Source: an uncultured Clostridia bacterium
Lineage (GTDB): Bacteria > Bacillota > Clostridia > Christensenellales > Pumilibacteraceae
Assembly: GCA_947385185.1 (NCBI GenBank)
Contig: CANDJX010000053.1
Location: forward strand, 1-10,344
Direction of reading: 5' to 3'
Length of the DNA: 10,344 bases
Position 1 is the first letter of the stretch; each line of letters begins with the position of its first letter. This document shows, in pieces, positions 1-6,926 of the stretch. The translations under genes were made by a program, and so were the position numbers. The notes under the pieces are model-generated. The model was not told the origin of the DNA, ran no database searches, and saw nothing but the letters and a program-made list of their open reading frames with translations.

Positions 1-9
1 CCGACAACT

Positions 10-54
10 ACACTGACAAGCACACTATTTCCCTACACGACGCTCTTCCGATCT
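10..54. other. Sequencing adapter, left end (not genomic)
   Basis: Bases 22-54 match the Illumina TruSeq read-1 adapter (ACACTCTTTCCC...CTTCCGATCT) with one mismatch, A instead of C at position 27. They are preceded by the 12-base tag ACACTGACAAGC (10-21). The same 45 bases occur in inverted orientation at the other end of the window. Bases 1-9 lie outside the adapter and have no assignable origin. Nothing left of 55 should be read as genome. Confidence 0.97.
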
Positions 55-351
55 GACTATGACGAGCATGGAAAAATACCTGTTCGCCTTTTCTCTGTCG
101 CCCTCGCCCATAACTTTGGACACGAGCGCAGTGCCGCCCGCGCCTATCATAAAGCCGAGCGCCGCGACCGCCATAATGACCGGCATGATCAGATTTACGG
201 CGGCAAACGGCGTTTTACCCGCAAAATTGGAAACAAAAAATCCGTCGACAACGGAGTAGATCGACGTAAATACCATCATTATTATCGTCGGAAGCGTAAA
301 CCGTAATAGCTTGCCGAAGGTAAAATGTTCATTCAATGCGATTTTGGTCAT
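55..351 (-). CDS. MATE-family efflux transporter, N-terminal part only
   Basis: This is the first 99 residues of a multidrug and toxic compound extrusion (MATE) transporter, a sodium- or proton-driven inner-membrane antiporter family usually of about 450 residues with 12 membrane helices. The visible part has the typical opening: a short polar N-terminus, helix 1 (about residues 13-33, with LLRFTLPTIIMMVF), a VVDGFFVSNFAG segment, then helix 2 (about 50-73, ending in the small-residue stretch GAGGTALVSK). A MGEGDREKANRYFS loop follows, matching the MATE pattern in which a G-x-G-D/N loop leads into helix 3. The ATG at 351 lies 24 bases after the stop of the preceding gene. No clear Shine-Dalgarno site is visible, so it may depend on readthrough translation from that gene. 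The reading frame runs on into the adapter and must be cut at 55. Substrate cannot be inferred. Confidence 0.85.
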
Positions 352-375
352 AATAAATACAAAAAATTATCCGTA

Positions 376-1005
376 TCATTCGGTCATTTTATCAAGCGCT
401 TCGCGGCTTATTGCTCCACGGGTGCGAAGCTCGCCGCTCGCCGCAAGCATAATAAGGCGTTTTTCAAATTCCGTATCGCCTTCCGGATTAAACTCTTTCA
501 TGCCTGTGCCGATATAAACGCGCGCGCCGAGCGTAAGCATCATGCGGACCGGAGGTATACCCTCGCCGAGTCCCATAGACATGGACGGCGTTATTATTAT
601 CGCCGCGCCCGACTGATTTATAAGGTCTATATCGTCCTTATCGAGGTGCGTTCCGCCCGCGACGTAAGCGCCGTCGAGCAGACCGTATCTATGGGCAAGT
701 CCGATCGGAGTCACTCCGTACTTCTTGTCGCACCGCCCCACCTCGTCCAAAGTGCGGCAGGCGGAAATAATCAGTTTGCACTTTGTGCCGAGAACGTGAT
801 CGATAACGGCGTCGATCGTTTCGTCGCCGAGCAGCACGCTGTCCAGATATACGTTGCCGTCGGGCTTGCCCGAAAATTTATCGTCAATTATGCAAAAATT
901 CTCCGCGCCGGGGACGCAATCGGCGCCCGCGTAAAAAACGCGCGAGTCGGCTCTGCCTCCCGCGCGCTTTGCAACGTCCTTATCAAAAGTCAATGCGTTG
1001 AACAT
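376..1005 (-). CDS. Small degenerate amidohydrolase-like protein (half barrel, metal ligands missing)
   Basis: A 209-residue protein with no confident named family. Its C-terminal two thirds align by eye with the second half of the amidohydrolase barrel of MtaD/SAH-deaminase-type enzymes. ISACRTLDEV (80-89) falls where those have H-x-x-ET. AGGTHLDKDDIDL (116-128) falls where they have the AHC-x-HL metal histidine. ITPSMSMGLGEGIPPVRMM (138-156) matches the NP-x-SN-x-KL-x-x-GIAPV block. IGTGM (165-169) replaces the catalytic LGTDG. All three metal or catalytic positions (His, His, Asp) are changed. The N-terminal HxH part and the small beta domain are absent, since relatives are about 400-450 residues. 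It is therefore probably not a metal-dependent deaminase. Its frame is intact, and its ATG overlaps the GalU stop in a TGATG junction, so it is probably translationally coupled and under selection. It could be a binding or regulatory protein or a shrunken paralogue. Its function is unknown. Confidence 0.7.
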   Translation of the reverse strand: MFNALTFDKDVAKRAGGRADSRVFYAGADCVPGAENFCIIDDKFSGKPDGNVYLDSVLLGDETIDAVIDHVLGTKCKLIISACRTLDEVGRCDKKYGVTPIGLAHRYGLLDGAYVAGGTHLDKDDIDLINQSGAAIIITPSMSMGLGEGIPPVRMMLTLGARVYIGTGMKEFNPEGDTEFEKRLIMLAASGELRTRGAISREALDKMTE

Positions 1006-1874
1006 CAGAACTTGAGGCTCCTTAAAAATTCTTTCGTTTCTTCCGCGGTATCGGGGTGCTTGAGCGCGAAACTGATCGTCGCTTTCACCGCGCCCGCTTT
1101 ACTGCCCATGTCGTAACGGTATCCCGAAAAATCGTATGCGCAAACCCCGCCTTCTTCGCAAAGAAGCCGAAGCGCGTCGGTAATCTGGAGTTCGCCTTTC
1201 TTGTCGGGCACGATCTTTCCTATCTTTTCGAAGATAGCCGGAGTCAATACGTATCGTCCGAGCGCGGCGAAAAGGCTGGGAGCGTTCTCTCTGGAAGGCT
1301 TTTCCACCAACGTCTTGCACTCGTGAGCGCGCGGTTGACCGAACATTTCGTCGCCGAGCGCGGCGCAACCGTACATATGTATTTTATCCTCGGGAACGGT
1401 CTGACCCCCGATCACCGCTTTCGCGCCGCAATCGAACGCAGTAATGAGCTGTTTTGAAACGGGCACGTCGGCGTGTACGAGATCGTCGCCGGTCGAAAGC
1501 ACGAACGGATCGTTGCCGATGAATTCGCGGGCTTTGCAGAGCGCGTCCGCCATCCCGCGCGGGAACTTCTGCACGGCAAAATAAAAATGCGCGCCGCGGT
1601 TTATGCGATTCAACGCGGCAAGACCTTTTTCGTCGCCTTTACGTTTGAGCGTTTTTTCAAGTTTGCCTTTGGGCGAAAAATATCTGACGATTTCTTCCTT
1701 CCCCGGCGAAATGACGATACATATATCCGTCACTCCGCTGTCGATCATTTCGTCGACAATATACTGAAGCACCGGAGTATCTACGACCGGCAACATCTCT
1801 TTCGGAAGAGCTTTCGTCGCGGGCAAAAATCTCGTACCCTGTCCGCCGCAAAGTATTACGCCTTTTTTTACCAT
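1005..1874 (-). CDS. galU: UTP-glucose-1-phosphate uridylyltransferase (GalU family)
   Basis: A cytosolic nucleotidyltransferase of 289 residues, a normal GalU length, predicted to make UDP-glucose from UTP and glucose 1-phosphate for cell-surface glycans. The nucleotide-binding loop is at 9-15 (CGGQGTR), followed by FLPATKALPKEMLPVVDTP (16-34), which is diagnostic of GalU over RmlA or GlgC. GDD at 129-131 sits at the metal site. VEKP (190-193), LGRYVLTPAIF (205-215), GELQITDAL (227-235) and YRYDMGSKAG (252-261) complete the family signature. Two departures are visible: GGQGTR replaces the usual AGLGTR, and RGMADAL (106-112) replaces the LGLGHAV sugar-binding segment, which makes exact substrate specificity less certain. 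The ATG at 1874 has an upstream AAAGGGGA Shine-Dalgarno site. It lies 62 bases downstream of the zinc-ribbon gene and overlaps the next gene by one base. Confidence 0.88.
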   Translation of the reverse strand: MVKKGVILCGGQGTRFLPATKALPKEMLPVVDTPVLQYIVDEMIDSGVTDICIVISPGKEEIVRYFSPKGKLEKTLKRKGDEKGLAALNRINRGAHFYFAVQKFPRGMADALCKAREFIGNDPFVLSTGDDLVHADVPVSKQLITAFDCGAKAVIGGQTVPEDKIHMYGCAALGDEMFGQPRAHECKTLVEKPSRENAPSLFAALGRYVLTPAIFEKIGKIVPDKKGELQITDALRLLCEEGGVCAYDFSGYRYDMGSKAGAVKATISFALKHPDTAEETKEFLRSLKF

Positions 1875-1936
1875 AATTTTTTATCCCCTTTCCCTTTCGG
1901 GCTTATCCTTTAATGTATATCGTTCTAAGCGGCTTT
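1875..1936 (-). other. 62-base gap between zinc-ribbon gene and galU
   Basis: This is the only sizeable gap within the left-hand gene run. On the minus strand it contains the galU ribosome binding site (AAAGGGGA) and a tiny CCC-GAAA-GGG hairpin with a GNRA-type loop just upstream of it. I see neither a GC stem followed by a T-run nor a convincing promoter; a TATACA with only a poor -35 partner is present. Whether galU is in the dgt operon or starts its own transcript is open. Confidence 0.4.
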
Positions 1937-2653
1937 TTATGCAAGATAAACCATTCTGCGACAGGTATCGCACTGGCACATCGATTTGTTTTTCAGTTCG
2001 CTCTTATTCGTCTGCGAAAGCTGCATTCCGCAGATGCAGGCATAGTCCTTTTCGTTGTCTCCTACAACCGGCACGAAAACGGGCGCGATACCGTCGCTAC
2101 GAAATTTATTGTATGCGGCAAGTAAACTTTTATCGAGCGTGACCTCGAGCGATTTCATTTGCTCCTCTATACGCTTGCGTTCGGGCATGGATTTTGCGCG
2201 GATTTCGTCCAGCTTTGCTTTTGTATTATCGAAATCCTCTTTGACCTTTTTCTTCGTAGTAAGATTTTTCATGCATTCATTGGTCAGCATTTTGATTTTT
2301 TCGATACGGCTGTTTATCTTATTCCTGCACGACTCCGCGCCCGATCTTATCTGCTCGAGCTTCGGCAGGAGCGCGGCTTTTTCTTCGGCTGTCGTCGCCG
2401 CGTTATAAACCGCTTCCACATTTTCGAAACGCTTCATAATCTCGCCGAATTCGACATACAGACGTTCGACTTCGGCTCCGTACGTCGCAGCGTTCGACGC
2501 ATTGCGGTCGAGCGCGGACTGCGCTTCGTTGAACTTGTTTCGTGTAACGTCGAGTCTTTTCTTCTCGGGCAAAGAATTATATTCTTTATTGATCTTGCGA
2601 AGCTCCATATCGAGCTTCTGGTATTCGAGCATTTTTTTGAAACTATCTGTCAT
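1937..2653 (-). CDS. Coiled-coil protein with C-terminal C4 zinc ribbon
   Basis: A 238-residue cytosolic protein. Residues 1 to about 180 are highly charged and heptad-like (long antiparallel coiled-coil, rich in K, E, L and N). The C-terminus is a short zinc ribbon: CICG at 206-209, then CDTCRRMVY at 228-236, the C-x-x-C-x-R-x-x-Y ending typical of the zf-RING_7 / C4-type zinc-ribbon family. The first knuckle reads C-x-C rather than C-x-x-C, and an extra cysteine sits at 226. Members of this family are commonly encoded next to Nif3-like genes, as here. The ATG overlaps the Nif3 stop in an ATGA junction, with GGAGG four bases upstream of the start. Biochemical role is not established from the sequence; nucleic-acid or protein binding is plausible. 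Confidence 0.85.
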   Translation of the reverse strand: MTDSFKKMLEYQKLDMELRKINKEYNSLPEKKRLDVTRNKFNEAQSALDRNASNAATYGAEVERLYVEFGEIMKRFENVEAVYNAATTAEEKAALLPKLEQIRSGAESCRNKINSRIEKIKMLTNECMKNLTTKKKVKEDFDNTKAKLDEIRAKSMPERKRIEEQMKSLEVTLDKSLLAAYNKFRSDGIAPVFVPVVGDNEKDYACICGMQLSQTNKSELKNKSMCQCDTCRRMVYLA

Positions 2654-3456
2654 ATTACCTCCGATGATGCGGGATTACGCTCGCTTGCGCTTCTGACGAA
2701 ACGCACGGCAAGCCCCCGTTTTTTCGCCGCGTTTTCAAGCAATGCGGTCAGCTTTTCCATATATACGGCTTCCATGCAATAATGCTGCATTATTATAAGC
2801 GGCAAACCGCTTTCCGCCGCGTACAATCTTACGTGGTGCGGAACGTCCGCGGTCACGTAACAATCCGCGCCGAGTTCGACAGCCCGCGCGGCGAAGTGAA
2901 TGCTTCCTCCTCCGCCGTTTAAGATCGCGACGGTCTTTACGCGTTTCGTTCCGTCGCCTACGATCGTCACGTGATTATCTCCGAACGTCCGGGCAAGTCC
3001 GGTCGCAAGCTCGGATACGGTTTTTTCTTTTATATTGCCTATCCTGCCCACGCGAATACCGTTCTCCGTTTCCATCGGTACGATATTCGTCAGACCCGAT
3101 TCGTCGGCGACATAATCGTTTATGCCGTCCGGACAGAAATCGAGATTGGTATGCGCGCTGTACACGCTTATTCCGTTACGCGCCGCCGCAAGCAGCATTC
3201 TGCCCGTAGGGTCGGCGTCGGTCGCTTTCTTCAGCCCGTAGAAGATCGCCGGATGATGGGAAATAACGAGTTTTGCGTCAAGACCCGCGGCTTCGTCTAT
3301 CACTTTTTCGGTACAGTCCAGACAGATCACGACCGTTTCGGTCTTTACGTTTTCGTTTCCGATTATCAGTCCGACGTTATCCTCGAAGCCCGGCTCGGTA
3401 TCGCTCTCGGGCGCGAAAGAACGCATGAGCGACAAGATCTCTTTTATTTCGGGCAT
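2650..3456 (-). CDS. Nif3-like dinuclear metal protein (short form)
   Basis: A 268-residue protein of the Nif3/YbgI/YqfO family, often labelled GTP cyclohydrolase 1 type 2, whose physiological role is poorly defined. The dinuclear metal site is complete: ISHHP with H67 and H68, AHTNLD with D106, and HYCME with H225 and E229. FEDNVGLIIG near the N-terminus and TADVPHHVRLYAAE (202-215) are further family blocks. The length matches the short bacterial form without the PII-like middle insertion seen in Bacillus YqfO. The frame stays open upstream to 3849, but I start at ATG 3456. It has a GGAGGTG Shine-Dalgarno site, the homologous N-terminus begins there, and the extension is arginine-rich out-of-frame trmK sequence. 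The gene overlaps trmK by 13 bases and the zinc-ribbon gene by 4. Confidence 0.93.
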   Translation of the reverse strand: MPEIKEILSLMRSFAPESDTEPGFEDNVGLIIGNENVKTETVVICLDCTEKVIDEAAGLDAKLVISHHPAIFYGLKKATDADPTGRMLLAAARNGISVYSAHTNLDFCPDGINDYVADESGLTNIVPMETENGIRVGRIGNIKEKTVSELATGLARTFGDNHVTIVGDGTKRVKTVAILNGGGGSIHFAARAVELGADCYVTADVPHHVRLYAAESGLPLIIMQHYCMEAVYMEKLTALLENAAKKRGLAVRFVRSASERNPASSEVI

Positions 3457-4046
3457 GAAAGCACCTCCGTTATTTCCGCTATCCTGTCGGCGTTTGCTTC
3501 CGCATTCCCGTTGAGCTGCGCAAGCATACGCGTCAATCTCGCACGGAGCGCGTCGGTCGGACGGTCGTAAAATCTTCCGTATTTTTTCTGCATATCCGTA
3601 AGCGTCATGTCGCCCTTGTCCGCGCGCATAACGTCGTAATACTTTCCGCCGTCCTCGAAGCAGTAATCGACGGAAATCGAATAACACATTTTTTCGAGCG
3701 CGTCGCGCACAAGCTCGGAATGCGACTGCGGCGAAAGCACCAACGTAGCGTCGCCGTCGTAACGCGACAGAATATCGCGCACCGTATGCCCGCCCATTCC
3801 GCAAATAAGCAGGCAATCGGCGTTCACGCCCTGAGGCGCTCCGTCGCATAACGTAAAAGTCACGTTGTCGTATCCTTTCAGCGTACGCCTCGCCTTATTC
3901 AGGCAATCCGCGCTTATGTCGCTTACTACCGCCGCTCCGGCTTTGCCCGTACGCAGCGCGCGTTCGGTCAGAAGCGCGTGATCGCACCCGATTTCGGCAA
4001 TAAGCCTGCACGTAGGTATAACGTTGACTATCTCCGCTATTCTCAA
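3444..4046 (-). CDS. trmK: tRNA (adenine(22)-N1)-methyltransferase
   Basis: A 200-residue SAM-dependent Rossmann methyltransferase of the TrmK family, which methylates N1 of adenine 22 in the D-arm region of certain tRNAs in Gram-positive bacteria. The SAM-binding motif I is IAEIGCDHALL (16-26), replacing the usual ADIGSDHAYLP. Motif SDISADCLNKA (42-52) and CDGA (67-70) follow. The family hallmark GMGG is at 83-86. LSPQSHSELVRDAL (103-116) and a KYYDVMRA strand complete the domain. It is somewhat shorter than typical members (about 230-240 residues), mainly in the C-terminal helical part. The start is TTG at 4046, overlapping the rpoD stop as TTGA; it places motif I at the usual distance from the N-terminus. 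The rpoD-trmK-Nif3 order is a recurrent Firmicutes arrangement. Confidence 0.92.
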   Translation of the reverse strand: MRIAEIVNVIPTCRLIAEIGCDHALLTERALRTGKAGAAVVSDISADCLNKARRTLKGYDNVTFTLCDGAPQGVNADCLLICGMGGHTVRDILSRYDGDATLVLSPQSHSELVRDALEKMCYSISVDYCFEDGGKYYDVMRADKGDMTLTDMQKKYGRFYDRPTDALRARLTRMLAQLNGNAEANADRIAEITEVLSCPK

Positions 4047-5152
4047 CTTTCCGAATAATAACTTTTAAGGCGCTTGCTTCTCGCGGGATTGCGGAGCTTT
4101 CTGAGCGCCTTGGCTTCTATCTGACGGATACGTTCTCGCGTTACGCCGAAGCGCTTGCCGACTTCTTCGAGCGTGCGCGGATGCGAACCGTCTATGCCGT
4201 AGCGCAGACGTATGACCGCCTGTTCGCGAGGAGTAAGCGTTTCGAGTACGCTCATGAGTTCCTCTTTCAGGAGCGTGCCGGTGACCTGTTCCTGCGGGCT
4301 TGTGGCGTGCGCGTCCTCGAGGAAATCTCCGAGATGACTGTCCTCTTCCTCGCCTATCGGCGTTTCGAGCGAAACGGGATCCTGAGCGATCTTCTGTATT
4401 TCACGTACTTTATCTTCGGAGATGCCCATTTCTTTTGCGATTTCCGCCGGCGTGGGATCGCGACCGAGATCCTGCACGAGCAGACGCGTCGTGCGCGTAA
4501 GCTTATTTATCGTTTCGACCATGTGCACGGGTATTCTTATCGTGCGCGCCTGGTCGGCTATCGCGCGAGTGATCGCCTGACGAATCCACCACGTGGCATA
4601 AGTCGAGAAACGGAAACCTTTGGTATAGTCGAATTTTTCCACCGCTTTCATAAGACCGAGGTTGCCTTCCTGTATCAGATCGAGGAACAGCATTCCGCGA
4701 CCTACGTAACGTTTCGCGATAGACACGACAAGTCGTAAATTCGCTTCGGACAAACGCGCTTTGGCGTACTCGTCGCCCTCCGCCATTTTCTGCGCGAGGA
4801 CTATTTCGTCGTCGCCCGAAAGCAAGGGCACTTTGCCTATATCTTTTAAGTATACTTTGACCGGATCGTCGGAAGAAATGGACGTATCGGTCAGCAGTTT
4901 CTCTATCGAATCGTCTTTCGCCGGTTCGATCGTCGTATCTTTGATTTCGATCCCGTTTTCGGAAAGAATTCTGAATACTTCTTCGATTTCGGACGCGTCC
5001 GCTTCGCAACCGACGACGATTTTTTCGCCGACTTCGTCATAAGTAAGACTGCCGCGTTTTTTGCCGAGTTCGATAAGTTTACCCATTTCCTTGAGTATCT
5101 TATCGTTCAATGTTTTTTCCTGAGGAGAGGTCGTTTTTACGTTATCGCTCAT
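4043..5152 (-). CDS. rpoD: RNA polymerase primary sigma factor (sigma-70/SigA)
   Basis: The housekeeping sigma factor, 369 residues, close to the usual length for a Firmicutes SigA without the large non-conserved insert of proteobacterial RpoD. Domains in order: region 1.1 (about 17-75), an acidic linker, region 1.2 (DPVKVYLKDIGKVPLL, 96-111), and region 2 (about 137-207) with ANLRLVVSIAKRYVGRG, the core-binding DLIQEGNLGLMKAVEKFDY and the -10-reading GFRFSTYATWWIRQAITRAI. Region 3 spans about 210-292, and region 4 (305-357) holds TPREQAVIRLRYGI and the -35-reading helix TLEEVGKRFGVTRERIRQIE. A strong AAGGAGG site lies five bases upstream of the ATG. The gene overlaps dnaG by 11 bases and trmK by 4. 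Complete with all motifs intact. Confidence 0.99.
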   Translation of the reverse strand: MSDNVKTTSPQEKTLNDKILKEMGKLIELGKKRGSLTYDEVGEKIVVGCEADASEIEEVFRILSENGIEIKDTTIEPAKDDSIEKLLTDTSISSDDPVKVYLKDIGKVPLLSGDDEIVLAQKMAEGDEYAKARLSEANLRLVVSIAKRYVGRGMLFLDLIQEGNLGLMKAVEKFDYTKGFRFSTYATWWIRQAITRAIADQARTIRIPVHMVETINKLTRTTRLLVQDLGRDPTPAEIAKEMGISEDKVREIQKIAQDPVSLETPIGEEEDSHLGDFLEDAHATSPQEQVTGTLLKEELMSVLETLTPREQAVIRLRYGIDGSHPRTLEEVGKRFGVTRERIRQIEAKALRKLRNPARSKRLKSYYSES

Positions 5153-6917
5153 TTTTGCCTCCTTGTCCCCTGAGCTTCCTAAGCCTTCGTTTCAATTCGT
5201 TACTGCGCGTTAGCAAAGTTATATCCTTGCTCTCGTCGTATTTTTGCGCAAGTTCGTTGCTCTCCCGTTCCAGCCTGTCGCACTTGAGTTTCAATACGCA
5301 CGCCCCGTACACTTCACGACTGTCCAGCCGTTTGAATTCATAATCGATTATGGGCGGTATTTTACTCTGCATGTTTTCGGGCAGGTCCGAATAGAGCATC
5401 GCGCTCACGTCTTTCAACCCCTTAAGCCTGCTGTCCGTTACGGATTCCGTAACGAGCTTTCCGAAGCCGTCGGGAAATATTTCATCGTAGTCGGCGGGAT
5501 CGACGTAATCCTTTCCCGCAACGAGCGCCGCAAGAAGGTACGTTTCCGTCTTGTCCGCTTCGGTCTGTTCTTCCGCAGTCGCCTGCGCCTCCGTCTTGTC
5601 CGCTTCGGGAGCGGGCGGAGCGTTCGTTTCCGCCTGACGGCGAAGCACCGACATATCGTAGCCGGTTTCTTTACTGAGCACTCCGAGATATTCGTCTATC
5701 TCGACCGGACTGTCAAGCATACGTATGATTCGCACCGCTTCCGCCGTGTATTTTGTTTTCTCGTCGCGGTCGGAAAGATTGTATTTCGCCTTAAGCGAAC
5801 GGAGCTTGTATTCCGTCAGCGGCAATGCGTCCTCGAGCAATTTCCGATAAGCGTCCGCGCCGCGGCGGTTGATTATTTCATCCGGGTCGAGTCCGTCCGG
5901 CATACTCGCCACCTTGACGGTCAGTCCGCAGTCGCGAAGTATATCGAGTCCGCGCATTGTGGCTTTCTGACCCGCTCCGTCGCCGTCGTAACTGATTATT
6001 ACTTTGTCCGAATAGTTTTTTATCTGCTTTGCCTGTTGGCTTGTAAGCGCCGTCCCCATGCTCGCGACCGCGGTATCGAAGCCCGCTTTGTGAAGCGCTA
6101 TGACGTCCATGTACCCTTCGCACATGACGACGTAATCGATCGGCCCGGCGCGGCGTTTCTTTTTGAGAAGATTGAGCGCGTAAACAGTCCGCGATTTATC
6201 GAAAATTTCGGTCTGAGCCGAATTCCGGTATTTTGCGTAATCGCTCTTTTCGAGCACGCGCCCGCCGAACGCAACAACTTGTCCGAAATTACTGATTATG
6301 GGAAAAATCAGTCTGCCGTGAAACACGTCGTAATACTTATCCGCGCGTTGATCCGCCAACCCGACCGCTTTCATTTCCGCCGCGGTATACCCTTTCGACT
6401 TAAGAAAATTTATCATTTCGTCGAAACCGACGGAGTATCCGAGTCCGAACCTCGTAACTATATTATCCGGCAACTCGCGCTTTTTGATGTACTCGCGGGC
6501 GCGCTCGGCGACAGGTAATTTAAGGTTATCGTGATAATGCCGCGCCGCGTCGCGCATAAGATCGTAATATCTCGACCGCTGTTGTTTGCTGAGCCCCGGC
6601 GCGCGTCTGCCCGTAAGCTGCGGCAGCTCCATATTCGCTTCGTCGGCAAGCATACGTATTGCGTCTATGCGGTCTATGTTTTCTATCTCGGACACGAACG
6701 TAATGGCGTTGCCGCCCTTGCCGCAACCGAAACAATGATATAATTGCTTTACCGGATCTACGGAAAACGACGGCGTTTTTTCGTTATGAAACGGGCAACA
6801 CGCTTTGTACCCGCTGCCCATGCGCCTCAACGGCGTATAACGTGATATAAGTTTTACTATATCGGTTCTTTCGATAAGCCGACCGCAAAACTCGCTGAAT
6901 TCCATCTGTTCTGCCAT
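5142..6917 (-). CDS. dnaG: DNA primase
   Basis: A 591-residue DnaG primase, which makes RNA primers for the replication fork with DnaB/DnaC helicase. The N-terminal CHC2 zinc finger has C41 and H44 (CPFH) and C62 and C65 (CFGC). The catalytic core includes FHGRLIFPI (199-207), RNSAQTEIFDKS (231-242), the TOPRIM glutamate E267 in CEGYMD, and DGDGAG (311-316) with metal-binding D311 and D313. DPDE lies at 344-347. The helicase-interaction region follows, interrupted by an acidic, low-complexity linker at about 433-458 in which EADKTE occurs twice, 15 residues apart. Residues 535-591 form a charged helical tail ending GGKNER. The ATG at 6917 is 9 bases after the dgt stop. Its ribosome site is weak (GGAAA), and an in-frame ATG four codons later is possible. 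The zinc finger, TOPRIM and spacing make the call secure. Confidence 0.98.
   Translation of the reverse strand: MAEQMEFSEFCGRLIERTDIVKLISRYTPLRRMGSGYKACCPFHNEKTPSFSVDPVKQLYHCFGCGKGGNAITFVSEIENIDRIDAIRMLADEANMELPQLTGRRAPGLSKQQRSRYYDLMRDAARHYHDNLKLPVAERAREYIKKRELPDNIVTRFGLGYSVGFDEMINFLKSKGYTAAEMKAVGLADQRADKYYDVFHGRLIFPIISNFGQVVAFGGRVLEKSDYAKYRNSAQTEIFDKSRTVYALNLLKKKRRAGPIDYVVMCEGYMDVIALHKAGFDTAVASMGTALTSQQAKQIKNYSDKVIISYDGDGAGQKATMRGLDILRDCGLTVKVASMPDGLDPDEIINRRGADAYRKLLEDALPLTEYKLRSLKAKYNLSDRDEKTKYTAEAVRIIRMLDSPVEIDEYLGVLSKETGYDMSVLRRQAETNAPPAPEADKTEAQATAEEQTEADKTETYLLAALVAGKDYVDPADYDEIFPDGFGKLVTESVTDSRLKGLKDVSAMLYSDLPENMQSKIPPIIDYEFKRLDSREVYGACVLKLKCDRLERESNELAQKYDESKDITLLTRSNELKRRLRKLRGQGGKNER
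5545..5608. repeat. Two 19-base direct repeats inside dnaG
   Basis: TCCGTCTTGTCCGCTTCGG is found at 5545-5563 and again, identically, at 5590-5608 (45-base period). It is in frame, so each copy encodes the same EADKTE-containing peptide on the minus strand, in the acidic linker of primase. It looks like a short duplication tolerated in a flexible region. Confidence 0.9.
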
Positions 6918-6926
6918 TTTCCGGTT

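Noticed and set aside
325..1116. 263-codon plus-strand frame over the amidohydrolase-like gene
   Set aside because: Low-complexity Arg/Ala-rich translation with no motifs. The minus-strand frame has recognisable amidohydrolase blocks and a coupled start.
1875..1936. Promoter for galU (TATACA)
   Set aside because: No acceptable -35 box at 16-18 bases; the best partner, TTGCAT, is 19 bases away.
3457..3849. 131-residue N-terminal extension of the Nif3 gene
   Set aside because: It is out-of-frame trmK sequence, arginine-rich, and the ATG at 3456 has a strong Shine-Dalgarno site and the conserved N-terminus.
5244..6518. 424-codon open frame on the plus strand opposite dnaG
   Set aside because: It is the antisense of a fully conserved primase; the arginine-, valine- and phenylalanine-rich product has no family features. 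Long antisense frames are expected from the GC-rich codon bias here.
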